Source: Pseudomonadota bacterium (GTDB lineage Bacteria > Desulfobacterota > JADFVX01). Taken from it: a stretch of DNA of 20,779 bases. The position numbers were made by a program, and so were the translations under genes. The notes under the pieces were generated by a model, which saw only the letters and a program-made list of their open reading frames with translations, ran no database searches and was not told the origin of the DNA. The stretch's first letter is position 1. Each line of letters begins with the position of its first letter. Below are positions 15,765 to 20,779 of the stretch, in pieces. Where the stretch lies: NCBI GenBank assembly GCA_015222755.1, contig JADFVX010000081.1, positions 1-20,779 on the forward strand, given 5' to 3'.

Positions 15765-17168
15765 ATGAGTGTACAAGACTACAAAATAGCCGATATCTCC
15801 CTTGCCGATTGGGGTCGTAAGGAGATCTCGATAGCCGAAACAGAGATGCCGGGACTTATGGCGCTACGTGAGGAATTTGGTAACTCAAAACCTCTCAAGG
15901 GTGCCCGTATACTTGGCTCCCTGCATATGACTATTCAGACTGCCGTTCTTATAGAGACGCTCGTAGCGCTCGGCGCCGATGTGCGCTGGGTCTCCTGCAA
16001 TATTTTCTCCACACAAGACCATGCGGCTGCAGCGATAGCTGCCTCCGGTGTCCCCGTTTATGCATGGAAGGGTGAGACTATAGAGGAATACTGGTGGTGT
16101 ACCGAGAAGGCCTTCAACTGGCCCGGTGAAAAGGGCCCCAACATGATCCTTGATGACGGTGGTGATGCCACACTGCTCCTCCATAAAGGGGTAGAGTTCG
16201 AGAAGGCCGGCGCAGTGCCCGACGCAAAAGAGGGTGACAACGAGGAGTGGGTAGCCATCCTTGACGTGCTTCGCCGCAACCTGCCGGAGAATTCCTCCAA
16301 GTGGACCGATATGGCCGCGGAGATCCAGGGTGTTACCGAGGAGACAACAACAGGCGTTCACCGTCTCTATCACATGGAAAAAGACGGAAGTCTGCTCTTC
16401 CCCGCCATGAACGTGAACGATTCCGTTACCAAATCCAAGTTTGACAACCTCTACGGCTGCCGCGAGTCGCTACTTGACGGTATCAAGCGTGCCACCGATG
16501 TAATGATTGCCGGGAAGATTGCAGTCGTTCTTGGTTACGGTGACGTAGGTAAGGGTTGTGCACAGGCGTTCAGAGGAATGGGGGCAACTACACTGGTCAC
16601 AGAGATAGACCCTATATGCGCGCTCCAGGCGGCTATGGAAGGCTATCGCGTTGTGACAATGGAGGAGGCCTGCAAGCTCGGTGATATATTCGTCACCACC
16701 ACCGGTAACGTAGACGTTATAGACCACGACCATATGGCTGCAATGAAGAACGAGGCCATCGTCTGCAACATCGGCCACTTTGATTCCGAGATCAATATCG
16801 CCTCACTGCGCAAGTATAAATGGGAGAACGTCAAGCCACAGGTGGATCACGTGATATTTCCCGACGGCAAGAGGATAACCATCCTTGCCGAGGGGCGTCT
16901 TGTAAATCTTGGTTGTGCCACTGGCCACCCTAGCTTTGTCATGTCCGCCTCATTCACCAACCAGGTACTGGCACAGATCGAGTTTTTCGTCAGGGGCGAT
17001 GATTACGGCAATAAGGTCTATGTCCTGCCCAAGGTGCTGGACGAAAAGGTAGCCCGTCTTCATCTCAAGAAGATAGGCATTAATCTGACCACCCTAACAA
17101 AAGAACAGTCTGACTATATAGATATTCCTGTAGACGGCCCTTACAAGCCGGAGCATTACAGGTACTGA
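15765..17168 (+). CDS. ahcY: S-adenosylhomocysteine hydrolase (adenosylhomocysteinase)
   Basis: This 467-residue NAD-dependent enzyme cleaves S-adenosylhomocysteine to homocysteine and adenosine, relieving product inhibition of methyltransferases. Visible features are SLHMTIQTAVLIETL (52-66), the substrate region NVNDSVTKSKFDN (216-228) with catalytic K223 and D227, the NAD-binding loop GYGDVGKG (257-264), VCNIGHFDSEI, NLGCATGHPSFVMS and the C-terminal KPEHYRY, whose Lys and Tyr reach the partner subunit's NAD. The extra segment around 140-175 is the insert usual in the long bacterial and plant form. It starts 2 bases after metK, so the two are co-transcribed and probably coupled; the ribosome site (GCGGGGA) lies in the end of metK. 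Confidence 0.98.
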   Translation: MSVQDYKIADISLADWGRKEISIAETEMPGLMALREEFGNSKPLKGARILGSLHMTIQTAVLIETLVALGADVRWVSCNIFSTQDHAAAAIAASGVPVYAWKGETIEEYWWCTEKAFNWPGEKGPNMILDDGGDATLLLHKGVEFEKAGAVPDAKEGDNEEWVAILDVLRRNLPENSSKWTDMAAEIQGVTEETTTGVHRLYHMEKDGSLLFPAMNVNDSVTKSKFDNLYGCRESLLDGIKRATDVMIAGKIAVVLGYGDVGKGCAQAFRGMGATTLVTEIDPICALQAAMEGYRVVTMEEACKLGDIFVTTTGNVDVIDHDHMAAMKNEAIVCNIGHFDSEINIASLRKYKWENVKPQVDHVIFPDGKRITILAEGRLVNLGCATGHPSFVMSASFTNQVLAQIEFFVRGDDYGNKVYVLPKVLDEKVARLHLKKIGINLTTLTKEQSDYIDIPVDGPYKPEHYRY

Positions 17169-17194
17169 TCTAAGCTGATTTGTTTTATGATGTG

Positions 17195-17226
17195 AAAGAG
17201 GCGGACAATATTGTCCGCCTCTTTTT
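17195..17226 (+). terminator. Terminator of metK-ahcY
   Basis: AAAGAGGCGGACA pairs with TGTCCGCCTCTTT around a four-base ATAT loop, and the right arm runs into TTTTT. The stem is 13 bp without mismatch. The left-arm A-run is short, so activity on the opposite strand would be weaker. Confidence 0.95.
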
Positions 17227-17247
17227 ATTTAGATATAGAAAAGTCCT

Positions 17248-17436
17248 TCATATAGGGATTTTGTCTACTACGTCAGCTGCCCTATCAATTGATTTATGAG
17301 CTACGTCACCGGCAACAGGTATTATAGTTAGAACCCCTCCAACTACACGCATAGGCATTGTAACAAGCCTTGTCAGGACGCATCCGTTAAGTTGCGCCGC
17401 TAACAGTAAAACCAATACTATCTTTAAATATCTCAT
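17248..17436 (-). CDS. Short lipoprotein, 62 residues
   Basis: The protein begins MRYLKIVLVLLLAAQLNGC: a positive N-terminus, a hydrophobic core and a clear LNGC lipobox, so Cys19 should be lipidated. The mature 44 residues contain a repeated Val-rich pattern (RLVTMPMRVVGGVLTIIP, then VAGDVAHKSIDRAADVVD), which could lie on the membrane. It resembles a group of very short proteobacterial lipoproteins with the pattern GCxxxRxVxxPxRVVG (I think DUF6726, not certain). No function is known to me. It has a strong AGGAGGT four bases before the ATG and its own candidate promoter, so it is probably monocistronic. It converges on ahcY. Confidence 0.8.
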   Translation of the reverse strand: MRYLKIVLVLLLAAQLNGCVLTRLVTMPMRVVGGVLTIIPVAGDVAHKSIDRAADVVDKIPI

Positions 17437-17459
17437 ACATACCTCCTTGTTTTTGTTAA

Positions 17460-17488
17460 AGTATAGACGGCTTTTTATTTAAGAACAA
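17460..17488 (-). promoter_or_regulatory. Candidate promoter of the short lipoprotein gene
   Basis: On the minus strand TTGTTC (17488-17483) and TATACT (17465-17460) are 17 bases apart, about 24 bases before the ATG. The -10 is good and the -35 weak. Confidence 0.4.
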
Positions 17489-17522
17489 CTTTTTTAATCT
17501 ATATTGCTTGAAACCTTTACCC

Positions 17523-17528
17523 TATAAT
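17523..17528 (+). promoter_or_regulatory. Candidate -10 box for the flavoprotein gene
   Basis: A perfect TATAAT lies 48 bases upstream of the ATG at 17577. No convincing -35 box is found at 16-18 bases (TATATT at best), so an activator may be needed or the match may be chance. Confidence 0.35.
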
Positions 17529-17576
17529 CAGTTAAACATGACAGGTAATACTCAAAAATAAGGAGACCCTTTTATC

Positions 17577-18107
17577 ATGGCAAAGCATTATGACACCCTC
17601 AACGGACCCCTGATGCAATTCATCACTGAGCAGAAGATTTTCTTTGTAGCCAGTTCTACAGAGGGCGAAAATGTAAACCTGTCCCCGAAGGGATATGAAA
17701 GCCTGGCCATTATAGATGAGTCAACAGTATGCTACCTCGACTATCCCGGCAGCGGCAATGAGACTGCAAGACATACGAAATCTGACGGAAGACTCAGCAT
17801 GATGTTTTGCAGCTTTGACAAAAAACCGCTTATCCTCAGACTATACGGGGAGGGTGAGGCCGTAAGCCCTGAAGGTGAGCGCTTTAGCGAGCTCATTTCG
17901 CTCTTTAAAGAGAAGGAACTGGATATAGTGAGACAGATCATCGTCCTGAACATTAAAAGTGTTATGACATCCTGCGGCTACGGCGTGCCCTTCTTTGAAT
18001 ATAAAGGTGATAGAAATCAGCTGCGCGACTGGAGCCTCATAAAGGCCAAAGAGGGAACCCTGGATAAGTATATGGGCAAAACAAAAAACCGCCTATTAGA
18101 AGACTGA
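17577..18107 (+). CDS. Pyridoxamine 5'-phosphate oxidase-like (split-barrel flavin-binding) protein
   Basis: The protein has 176 residues and no signal peptide. The N-terminal part reads as a split beta-barrel: IFFVASSTEGENVNLSPKGY (substrate/cofactor edge), VCYLDYPGSGNETARHTKSD and RLSMMFCSFDKKPLILRLYG. The pattern VNLSPKG...LDYPGSGNETARHxxxxGRxxxMFCSF is familiar from stand-alone pyridoxamine-phosphate-oxidase-family proteins in bacteria and fungi that bind FMN or a related cofactor. True PdxH is longer and has a distinct C-terminal substrate region, which is absent here, so vitamin B6 synthesis is unlikely. The substrate is unknown. AAGGAG lies upstream with a somewhat long spacer of 11 bases. 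The gene is monocistronic and is the last apparently core-type gene before the accessory region. Confidence 0.88.
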   Translation: MAKHYDTLNGPLMQFITEQKIFFVASSTEGENVNLSPKGYESLAIIDESTVCYLDYPGSGNETARHTKSDGRLSMMFCSFDKKPLILRLYGEGEAVSPEGERFSELISLFKEKELDIVRQIIVLNIKSVMTSCGYGVPFFEYKGDRNQLRDWSLIKAKEGTLDKYMGKTKNRLLED

Positions 18108-18131
18108 CGGCAGCTTTCCAAATAAGGCAGG

Positions 18132-18188
18132 AGCTACAGTTTCCCTTCGATATGATTCTGAATACGCCTTTGTTTTTCTTTTCCCCAT
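18132..18188 (-). pseudogene. Remnant of an IS3-type transposase orfA (N-terminus only)
   Basis: On the minus strand, AAGGAGAGGTGTCAAA leads into an ATG at 18188. The first 19 residues, MGKRKTKAYSESYRRETVA, look like the start of IS3-family OrfA helix-turn-helix proteins (xKRKxxxYSxEYRxEAVx). After residue 19 the frame continues as unrelated sequence and stops at 18096-18098, inside the end of the flavoprotein gene, so the element is truncated there. The match is by eye only. Confidence 0.55.
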
Positions 18189-18240
18189 TTTGACACCTCT
18201 CCTTAGATTTTAACCTAATTAGTGAGTGTGTCTACTTTTC
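18132..18240 (-). mobile_element. Probable terminal fragment of an IS3-family element
   Basis: The fragment joins the orfA start to an upstream leader containing AGTAGACACACTCAC, which resembles an IS3-type terminus. The outer end cannot be fixed, since the other end of the element is missing; 18240 is approximate. It lies exactly where the sequence changes from housekeeping to accessory genes. Confidence 0.4.
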
Positions 18241-18258
18241 GTGGGTAGCTTCGCGGTA

Positions 18259-18300
18259 TAACGCCGCATTCAGCAGCTTGTCCGTTGCAATGCGGCGTTA
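18259..18300. repeat. Perfect 12-bp inverted repeat, attC-like
   Basis: TAACGCCGCATT (18259-18270) and AATGCGGCGTTA (18289-18300) are perfect complements 18 bases apart. The TAAC...GTTA ends and GC-rich arms recall integron attC sites, but there are no unpaired stem bases and the outer boxes (GTATAAC, GTTAATT) each deviate from consensus. TTGCAAT/ATTGCAA (18285-18291 and 18301-18307) forms a competing hairpin using the right arm. Confidence 0.6.
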
Positions 18301-18419
18301 ATTGCAAACAGTTTTTTTAGACCTTCAGCCATCCATACTCTAATTACTAATTTTCGTGTAATACATACAGGACTTGCATCACGACTAGCGTTATAATCAC
18401 CCAAATGTAGGATCCCATT

Positions 18420-18974
18420 TTAGTTCTTTTTCCGAATGAACCTGTAGGGAGGTTTACTAACTTCGCAGCTGGATAGGACATATGGATAGCAATTCTTTGC
18501 TATCCGATAGCCTGTATTTTTTATATCGTTTTCAAGGTTGATTGAGATACTGTAGCATTGTTTATTACCTCCCTGCCAATTGTATATAAAATACTTTTGA
18601 CAACGATCTTCGGAGTTTAGTGGTCTTTTATCATGCGTAAACTGTGCCTGCTCTTCTAATCCCTGTCTTTTATATTCTTTAAGCAACATCTCCATCCCCA
18701 GCTGTGGCCCTGTGATTCCCGATGGAAGATATAAATCATCCCCTTCAAGCTTTTGGTCAGTGATATGTACATTAATAAACTGTAGATCTGCTCGGCGTGC
18801 ATTAGAAAATGGATAATACCCTTTTTTCTCTTTGAATAATTCAACAGTTTTTTGTAGCCTTTTGAGACCTTCGACTCTTTCCTGATCATTATTGCTATAA
18901 AGTATTTCTGCAAACGCTGACTGGAAGCTACAGAATGGCGAGATGCAGATCAATAATATAATTAGACACTTCAT
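18420..18974 (-). CDS. Secreted protein of unknown function
   Basis: The protein has 184 residues with a signal peptide of about 22 (MKCLIILLICIS..., ending SAFA-E). The mature part starts with an amphipathic helix (RVEGLKRLQKTVELFKEKKG) leading to YYPFSNARRAD. A helix followed by G-x-YP is also seen after the helix of type II pseudopilins, but there is no prepilin peptidase site, so that similarity is probably superficial. Four or five cysteines (in DRCQKY, NKQCYS, KNCYPY, SSCEVS) could form disulphides in the periplasm. GGGAG lies 8 bases before the ATG. I recognise no family. It lies in an A/T-rich accessory stretch and is flanked by two GC-rich hairpins, which may mean it arrived as a mobile unit. 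Confidence 0.75.
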   Translation of the reverse strand: MKCLIILLICISPFCSFQSAFAEILYSNNDQERVEGLKRLQKTVELFKEKKGYYPFSNARRADLQFINVHITDQKLEGDDLYLPSGITGPQLGMEMLLKEYKRQGLEEQAQFTHDKRPLNSEDRCQKYFIYNWQGGNKQCYSISINLENDIKNTGYRIAKNCYPYVLSSCEVSKPPYRFIRKKN

Positions 18975-19003
18975 AGGTTATGCTCCCTTTATTAAGAATT
19001 AAC

Positions 19004-19048
19004 GTTTTGCTAAGCCGCCGCTCAGAAAGCGGTGGAACTTGTATAAAC
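19004..19048. repeat. GC-rich imperfect hairpin downstream of the ankyrin gene
   Basis: CCGCCGCT (19015-19022) and AGCGGTGG (19028-19035) form an 8-bp stem with one G-T wobble around CAGAA. After a two-base AA bulge, AAG (19012-19014) pairs with CTT (19038-19040), and further out GTTT (19004-19007) pairs with AAAC (19045-19048). No T-run follows on either strand, so it is not an intrinsic terminator. Its bulged layout is attC-like; on the minus strand it ends in GTTAATT. Confidence 0.55.
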
Positions 19049-19076
19049 ATTATTAATGTCGATTAGCATGTCCAAA

Positions 19077-20120
19077 CTACATAGCTTCTTGCGGTCGGCT
19101 TGAGCTTGTTGTTAGCATTTTGTGATTTTCTAGTAATTCTATTACAGCATCATCATGGGCTAAAGAGTCAGTATGTATTTTGCGCATTTCTGGATCCATT
19201 TTGGGTTTAATATATTTTAATCCATTCTTCCGTTGTATTATTTTAAACCCTAGTGCCGTATGTTGACCATTAAATGCTTTATGCGACTTGTCTGCACCAT
19301 ATGATAAAAGCATTTTAATAATTGCTAAATTTTCATCATATTTTCCACTCCATGTATGTTTTGTGACAGCAACAATCAATGCTGTATCTTTAGTGCTGCC
19401 GAATACAATATTGGGGTCGGCCCCATGCTTTAAAAGGTATAACACAATTTCAGAATTGTCTTTTCTTATCGCTTCTTCCAGTGCGGTATGTCCATTTGCT
19501 AGCAAGTTTGGGTCTGCACCATTTGCAATGAGCCACTTTACAATCTCAAGATTGCCTCCTTCTGAGGCACCACAAAGAGGCGATTCAACATAAGCACTAG
19601 TACTGGGTTTATTAATATCAGCGCCTTTTTTTATCATCTTTTTTAACAGTGCAATATCTCCACTCCTTCCTGCCAAAGCAACAGAATCTGAATCTATAAA
19701 TGTACCTCGATCAATGAGAATATTGGCAATAGACAAATGAGACTCTCGAATTGCTACCGCTAGTGCTGTTGAAGGTGGATACCCCGCCGTTGTTTCAAAA
19801 GAGGAGTCTACCTCTTGTGATCTGTTATTGGGGTTGGCTCCAGCATCAAGAAGTAAAATTACGGCTTTTTCATGACCTTCACTTGATGCAAACATTAGTG
19901 CTGTCCAGTCATATTTGCTTTTTTTATCTAGATCGGCCCCCTTTTTAATTAGTGAACTTAGGTTCTGAATTTGCCCAGAGCGAGCAGCTCTCATCAATGG
20001 GGTAACTCCTTCTCCATCAAAAAAGAAATAAACCGCAAAAACAATAGGTATAAATATTAGCAACCAAAAAAATATTGTTTTTTTTACTGAACGGCCAGAA
20101 AGTTTAGTATCAATAGTCAT
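19077..20120 (-). CDS. Membrane-anchored ankyrin-repeat protein
   Basis: This 347-residue protein has a short basic N-terminus and one membrane helix (about 16-34, IFFWLLIFIPIVFAVYFFF), so the rest probably faces the periplasm. About seven ankyrin repeats follow from residue 38, shown by T-PLMRAARSGQ, TALMFASSEGHEKAVILLLDAGANPN, the STALAVAIRESHLSIANILIDRG unit cut short here, LEIVKWLIANGADPN, TALEEAIRKDNSEIVLYLLKHGADPN and a last, longer unit ending LLSYGADKSHK. Ankyrin repeats bind partner proteins; none is evident. It starts 19 bases after the upstream membrane-protein gene, in the same direction, so the two are probably co-transcribed. An inverted repeat ATAACC/GGTTAT (20126-20143) in that gap overlaps the upstream stop codon and the purines before this start. 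The base composition is more A/T-rich than the metabolic genes, consistent with transfer. Confidence 0.88.
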   Translation of the reverse strand: MTIDTKLSGRSVKKTIFFWLLIFIPIVFAVYFFFDGEGVTPLMRAARSGQIQNLSSLIKKGADLDKKSKYDWTALMFASSEGHEKAVILLLDAGANPNNRSQEVDSSFETTAGYPPSTALAVAIRESHLSIANILIDRGTFIDSDSVALAGRSGDIALLKKMIKKGADINKPSTSAYVESPLCGASEGGNLEIVKWLIANGADPNLLANGHTALEEAIRKDNSEIVLYLLKHGADPNIVFGSTKDTALIVAVTKHTWSGKYDENLAIIKMLLSYGADKSHKAFNGQHTALGFKIIQRKNGLKYIKPKMDPEMRKIHTDSLAHDDAVIELLENHKMLTTSSSRPQEAM

Positions 20121-20139
20121 TATCTATAACCCTTATTGG

Positions 20140-20538
20140 TTATGTGTTCCGGCTCGAAAAGTACGTTACTACATCGTTTTTCTTGTAGAAATAGTACCAT
20201 GCCAAAACAGTTAGAGTAGCACTGTATATCACTATCCCGATTATCGTAGCCAGAGTGAGCTCATTTGCCCACCCCTCTTTAAAAAGGGAATAAGAACCTA
20301 TAAATGGCCAGAAAATTAGGGCACTCACTCTGGACCACTTAGCTCTTTTGAAAAAACCATAAACAGAAACAACCAATAGAATAATTAATGGTAACTTGGC
20401 AATTAAATCAATTCCTGGGGCGATTTGGCTTTTAGAGTAATCGACTTGGATAAAACCAAGTAAACCGAAAATCTCTAAGACAAAACCTCCAAAGCCACAA
20501 AAAGCAGCGAAAGTCCCTAGCCACATCCCTACTGGCAT
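20140..20538 (-). CDS. Four-helix membrane protein of unknown function
   Basis: This 132-residue protein has four predicted membrane helices: about 6-28, 46-63, 69-84 (shorter) and 93-118. It begins MPVGMWLGTFAAFCGFGGF and ends with a short charged tail (YKKNDVVTYFSSRNT). No catalytic or cofactor motif is visible and I recognise no family. AAGGAG stands 9-10 bases before the ATG. It is the first gene of an apparent pair with the ankyrin protein, so the two may form a membrane unit, though this rests only on adjacency. Its leader borders the transposase gene on the other strand. Confidence 0.75.
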   Translation of the reverse strand: MPVGMWLGTFAAFCGFGGFVLEIFGLLGFIQVDYSKSQIAPGIDLIAKLPLIILLVVSVYGFFKRAKWSRVSALIFWPFIGSYSLFKEGWANELTLATIIGIVIYSATLTVLAWYYFYKKNDVVTYFSSRNT

Positions 20539-20581
20539 TATCCAATATCTCCTTGAAACTTATTACACATAACGATATCTA

Positions 20582-20645
20582 TACTGCATATTAACGATAA
20601 GGGGAACTATAGCACAAAATTAAAGGGTATCAAATATATGCAGTA
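20582..20645 (+). ncRNA. Candidate structured RNA in the transposase leader
   Basis: TACTGCATAT (20582-20591) and ATATGCAGTA (20636-20645) are perfect complements around a 44-base loop, 37 bases before the transposase ATG. IS110-group elements encode a bridge RNA in the non-coding DNA at one end, often just upstream of the transposase gene. The position fits, but the element's ends are unknown and no guide loops can be tested here. Confidence 0.3.
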
Positions 20646-20650
20646 GACTT

Positions 20651-20679
20651 TACCTCCGTAAACAATATATAGGAGGGTA
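20651..20679 (+). promoter_or_regulatory. Hairpin masking the transposase ribosome-binding site
   Basis: CCTCC (20653-20657) pairs with GGAGG (20672-20676), which is the core of the transposase Shine-Dalgarno AGGAGGG; TA/TA adds two pairs beyond a bulged G. Folding would hide the ribosome site. Insertion sequences often do this to limit translation from read-through transcripts. Confidence 0.5.
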
Positions 20680-20682
20680 GCG

Positions 20683-20779
20683 ATGCAGACTAAAAGGTAT
20701 GAGGAGAAGAAGAGAGATATAAGGGGGAAGGTAGTTGTTGGGGTAGATCCTGGGAAGGATTTCCATCAGTTTGCAGTAC
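20683..20779 (+). CDS. IS110-family transposase, N-terminal fragment (runs off the window)
   Basis: Thirty-two codons are visible from an ATG at 20683 with AGGAGGG 5 bases upstream. After a basic lead (MQTKRYEEKKRDIRGK), VVVGVDPGKDFHQFAV matches the start of the RuvC-like DEDD domain of IS110 transposases (vGvDxxKdxHxxav). The first catalytic Asp is D25 in GVDPGKD. Elements of this family recombine at short target sites without classical long terminal repeats. The serine-containing C-terminal domain that would separate it from other RuvC-like proteins lies outside the window. It is read toward the right edge, away from the accessory genes. Confidence 0.8.
   Translation, partial: MQTKRYEEKKRDIRGKVVVGVDPGKDFHQFAV

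Larger units (their letters stand above)
18108..18419. other. Intergenic region between the flavoprotein gene and the secreted-protein gene
   Basis: This 312-base stretch contains no intact gene. It holds the IS3-type remnant (about 18132-18240), a 12-bp inverted repeat (18259-18300) with an alternative overlapping hairpin (18285-18307), and a run of seven T (18311-18317). The last 100 bases are A/T-rich with nothing else recognised. Confidence 0.7.

Noticed and set aside
17577..18107. PdxH, vitamin B6 synthesis enzyme
   Set aside because: The protein is shorter than PdxH and lacks its C-terminal substrate-binding region; only the general split-barrel flavin fold can be supported.
18420..18974. 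Type II secretion pseudopilin
   Set aside because: A helix followed by GYYPF is suggestive, but the N-terminus is an ordinary cleaved signal peptide without the prepilin G/FTLIE-type motif.
1..20779. CRISPR array, tRNA or rRNA genes
   Set aside because: No short regularly spaced direct repeats and no recognisable tRNA or rRNA sequence were seen on either strand by eye.

Overview
The window (about 20.8 kb) looks like chromosomal DNA from a Gram-negative, respiring bacterium rich in c-type cytochromes. The cytochrome style, the leuC/leuD type and the metK-ahcY pairing suggest a Desulfobacterota- or Nitrospirota-like lineage. That placement is inference from gene content only; no rRNA or other marker is present.

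Positions 1-7303 (all minus strand) hold an electron-transfer locus. The order of transcription is: a periplasmic rhodanese (7303-6854); then, behind a good promoter, an octahaem cytochrome with a C-terminal membrane anchor (6737-5619), a four-helix cytochrome b (5579-4746), a 41-residue one-helix protein (4740-4615) and a trihaem membrane cytochrome (4611-3445). Together the last four look like a quinone-linked b/c oxidoreductase of the general kind called Cbc in Geobacter. A strong terminator (3417-3381) follows. After it come an exported NHL beta-propeller (3368-2451) and, overlapping it by one base, a very large secreted multihaem cytochrome that runs off the left edge. It has 19 CXXCH motifs in the 817 residues visible, built partly from tandem four-haem units. 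The inferred flow is quinol to cytochrome b, to the membrane-bound c haems, to the large cytochrome.

Positions 7505-11405 (plus strand) are a leucine-biosynthesis operon: leuC, leuD, an embedded lipoprotein gene, leuB and a 76-residue protein, with a matching promoter and a near-perfect terminator. On the opposite strand, 14279-11445 encodes a 944-residue hybrid histidine kinase with an N-terminal Rossmann domain, a PAS domain, two receiver domains and a degenerate GGDEF domain. Diverging from it is metK-ahcY (14599-17168), which makes S-adenosylmethionine and clears S-adenosylhomocysteine, also ending in a strong terminator. A 62-residue lipoprotein (minus) and a pyridoxamine-phosphate-oxidase-like flavoprotein (plus) follow.

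From about 18.1 kb onward the character changes to accessory DNA. There is a broken IS3-type orfA start, two GC-rich hairpins, and three minus-strand genes of narrow or unknown distribution: a secreted protein, a membrane-anchored ankyrin protein and a four-helix membrane protein. At the right edge is the start of an IS110-type transposase, whose leader contains a 10-bp inverted repeat and a ribosome-site-masking hairpin. The hairpins each lie downstream of a minus-strand gene, so a degenerate integron-cassette arrangement is possible but unproven.
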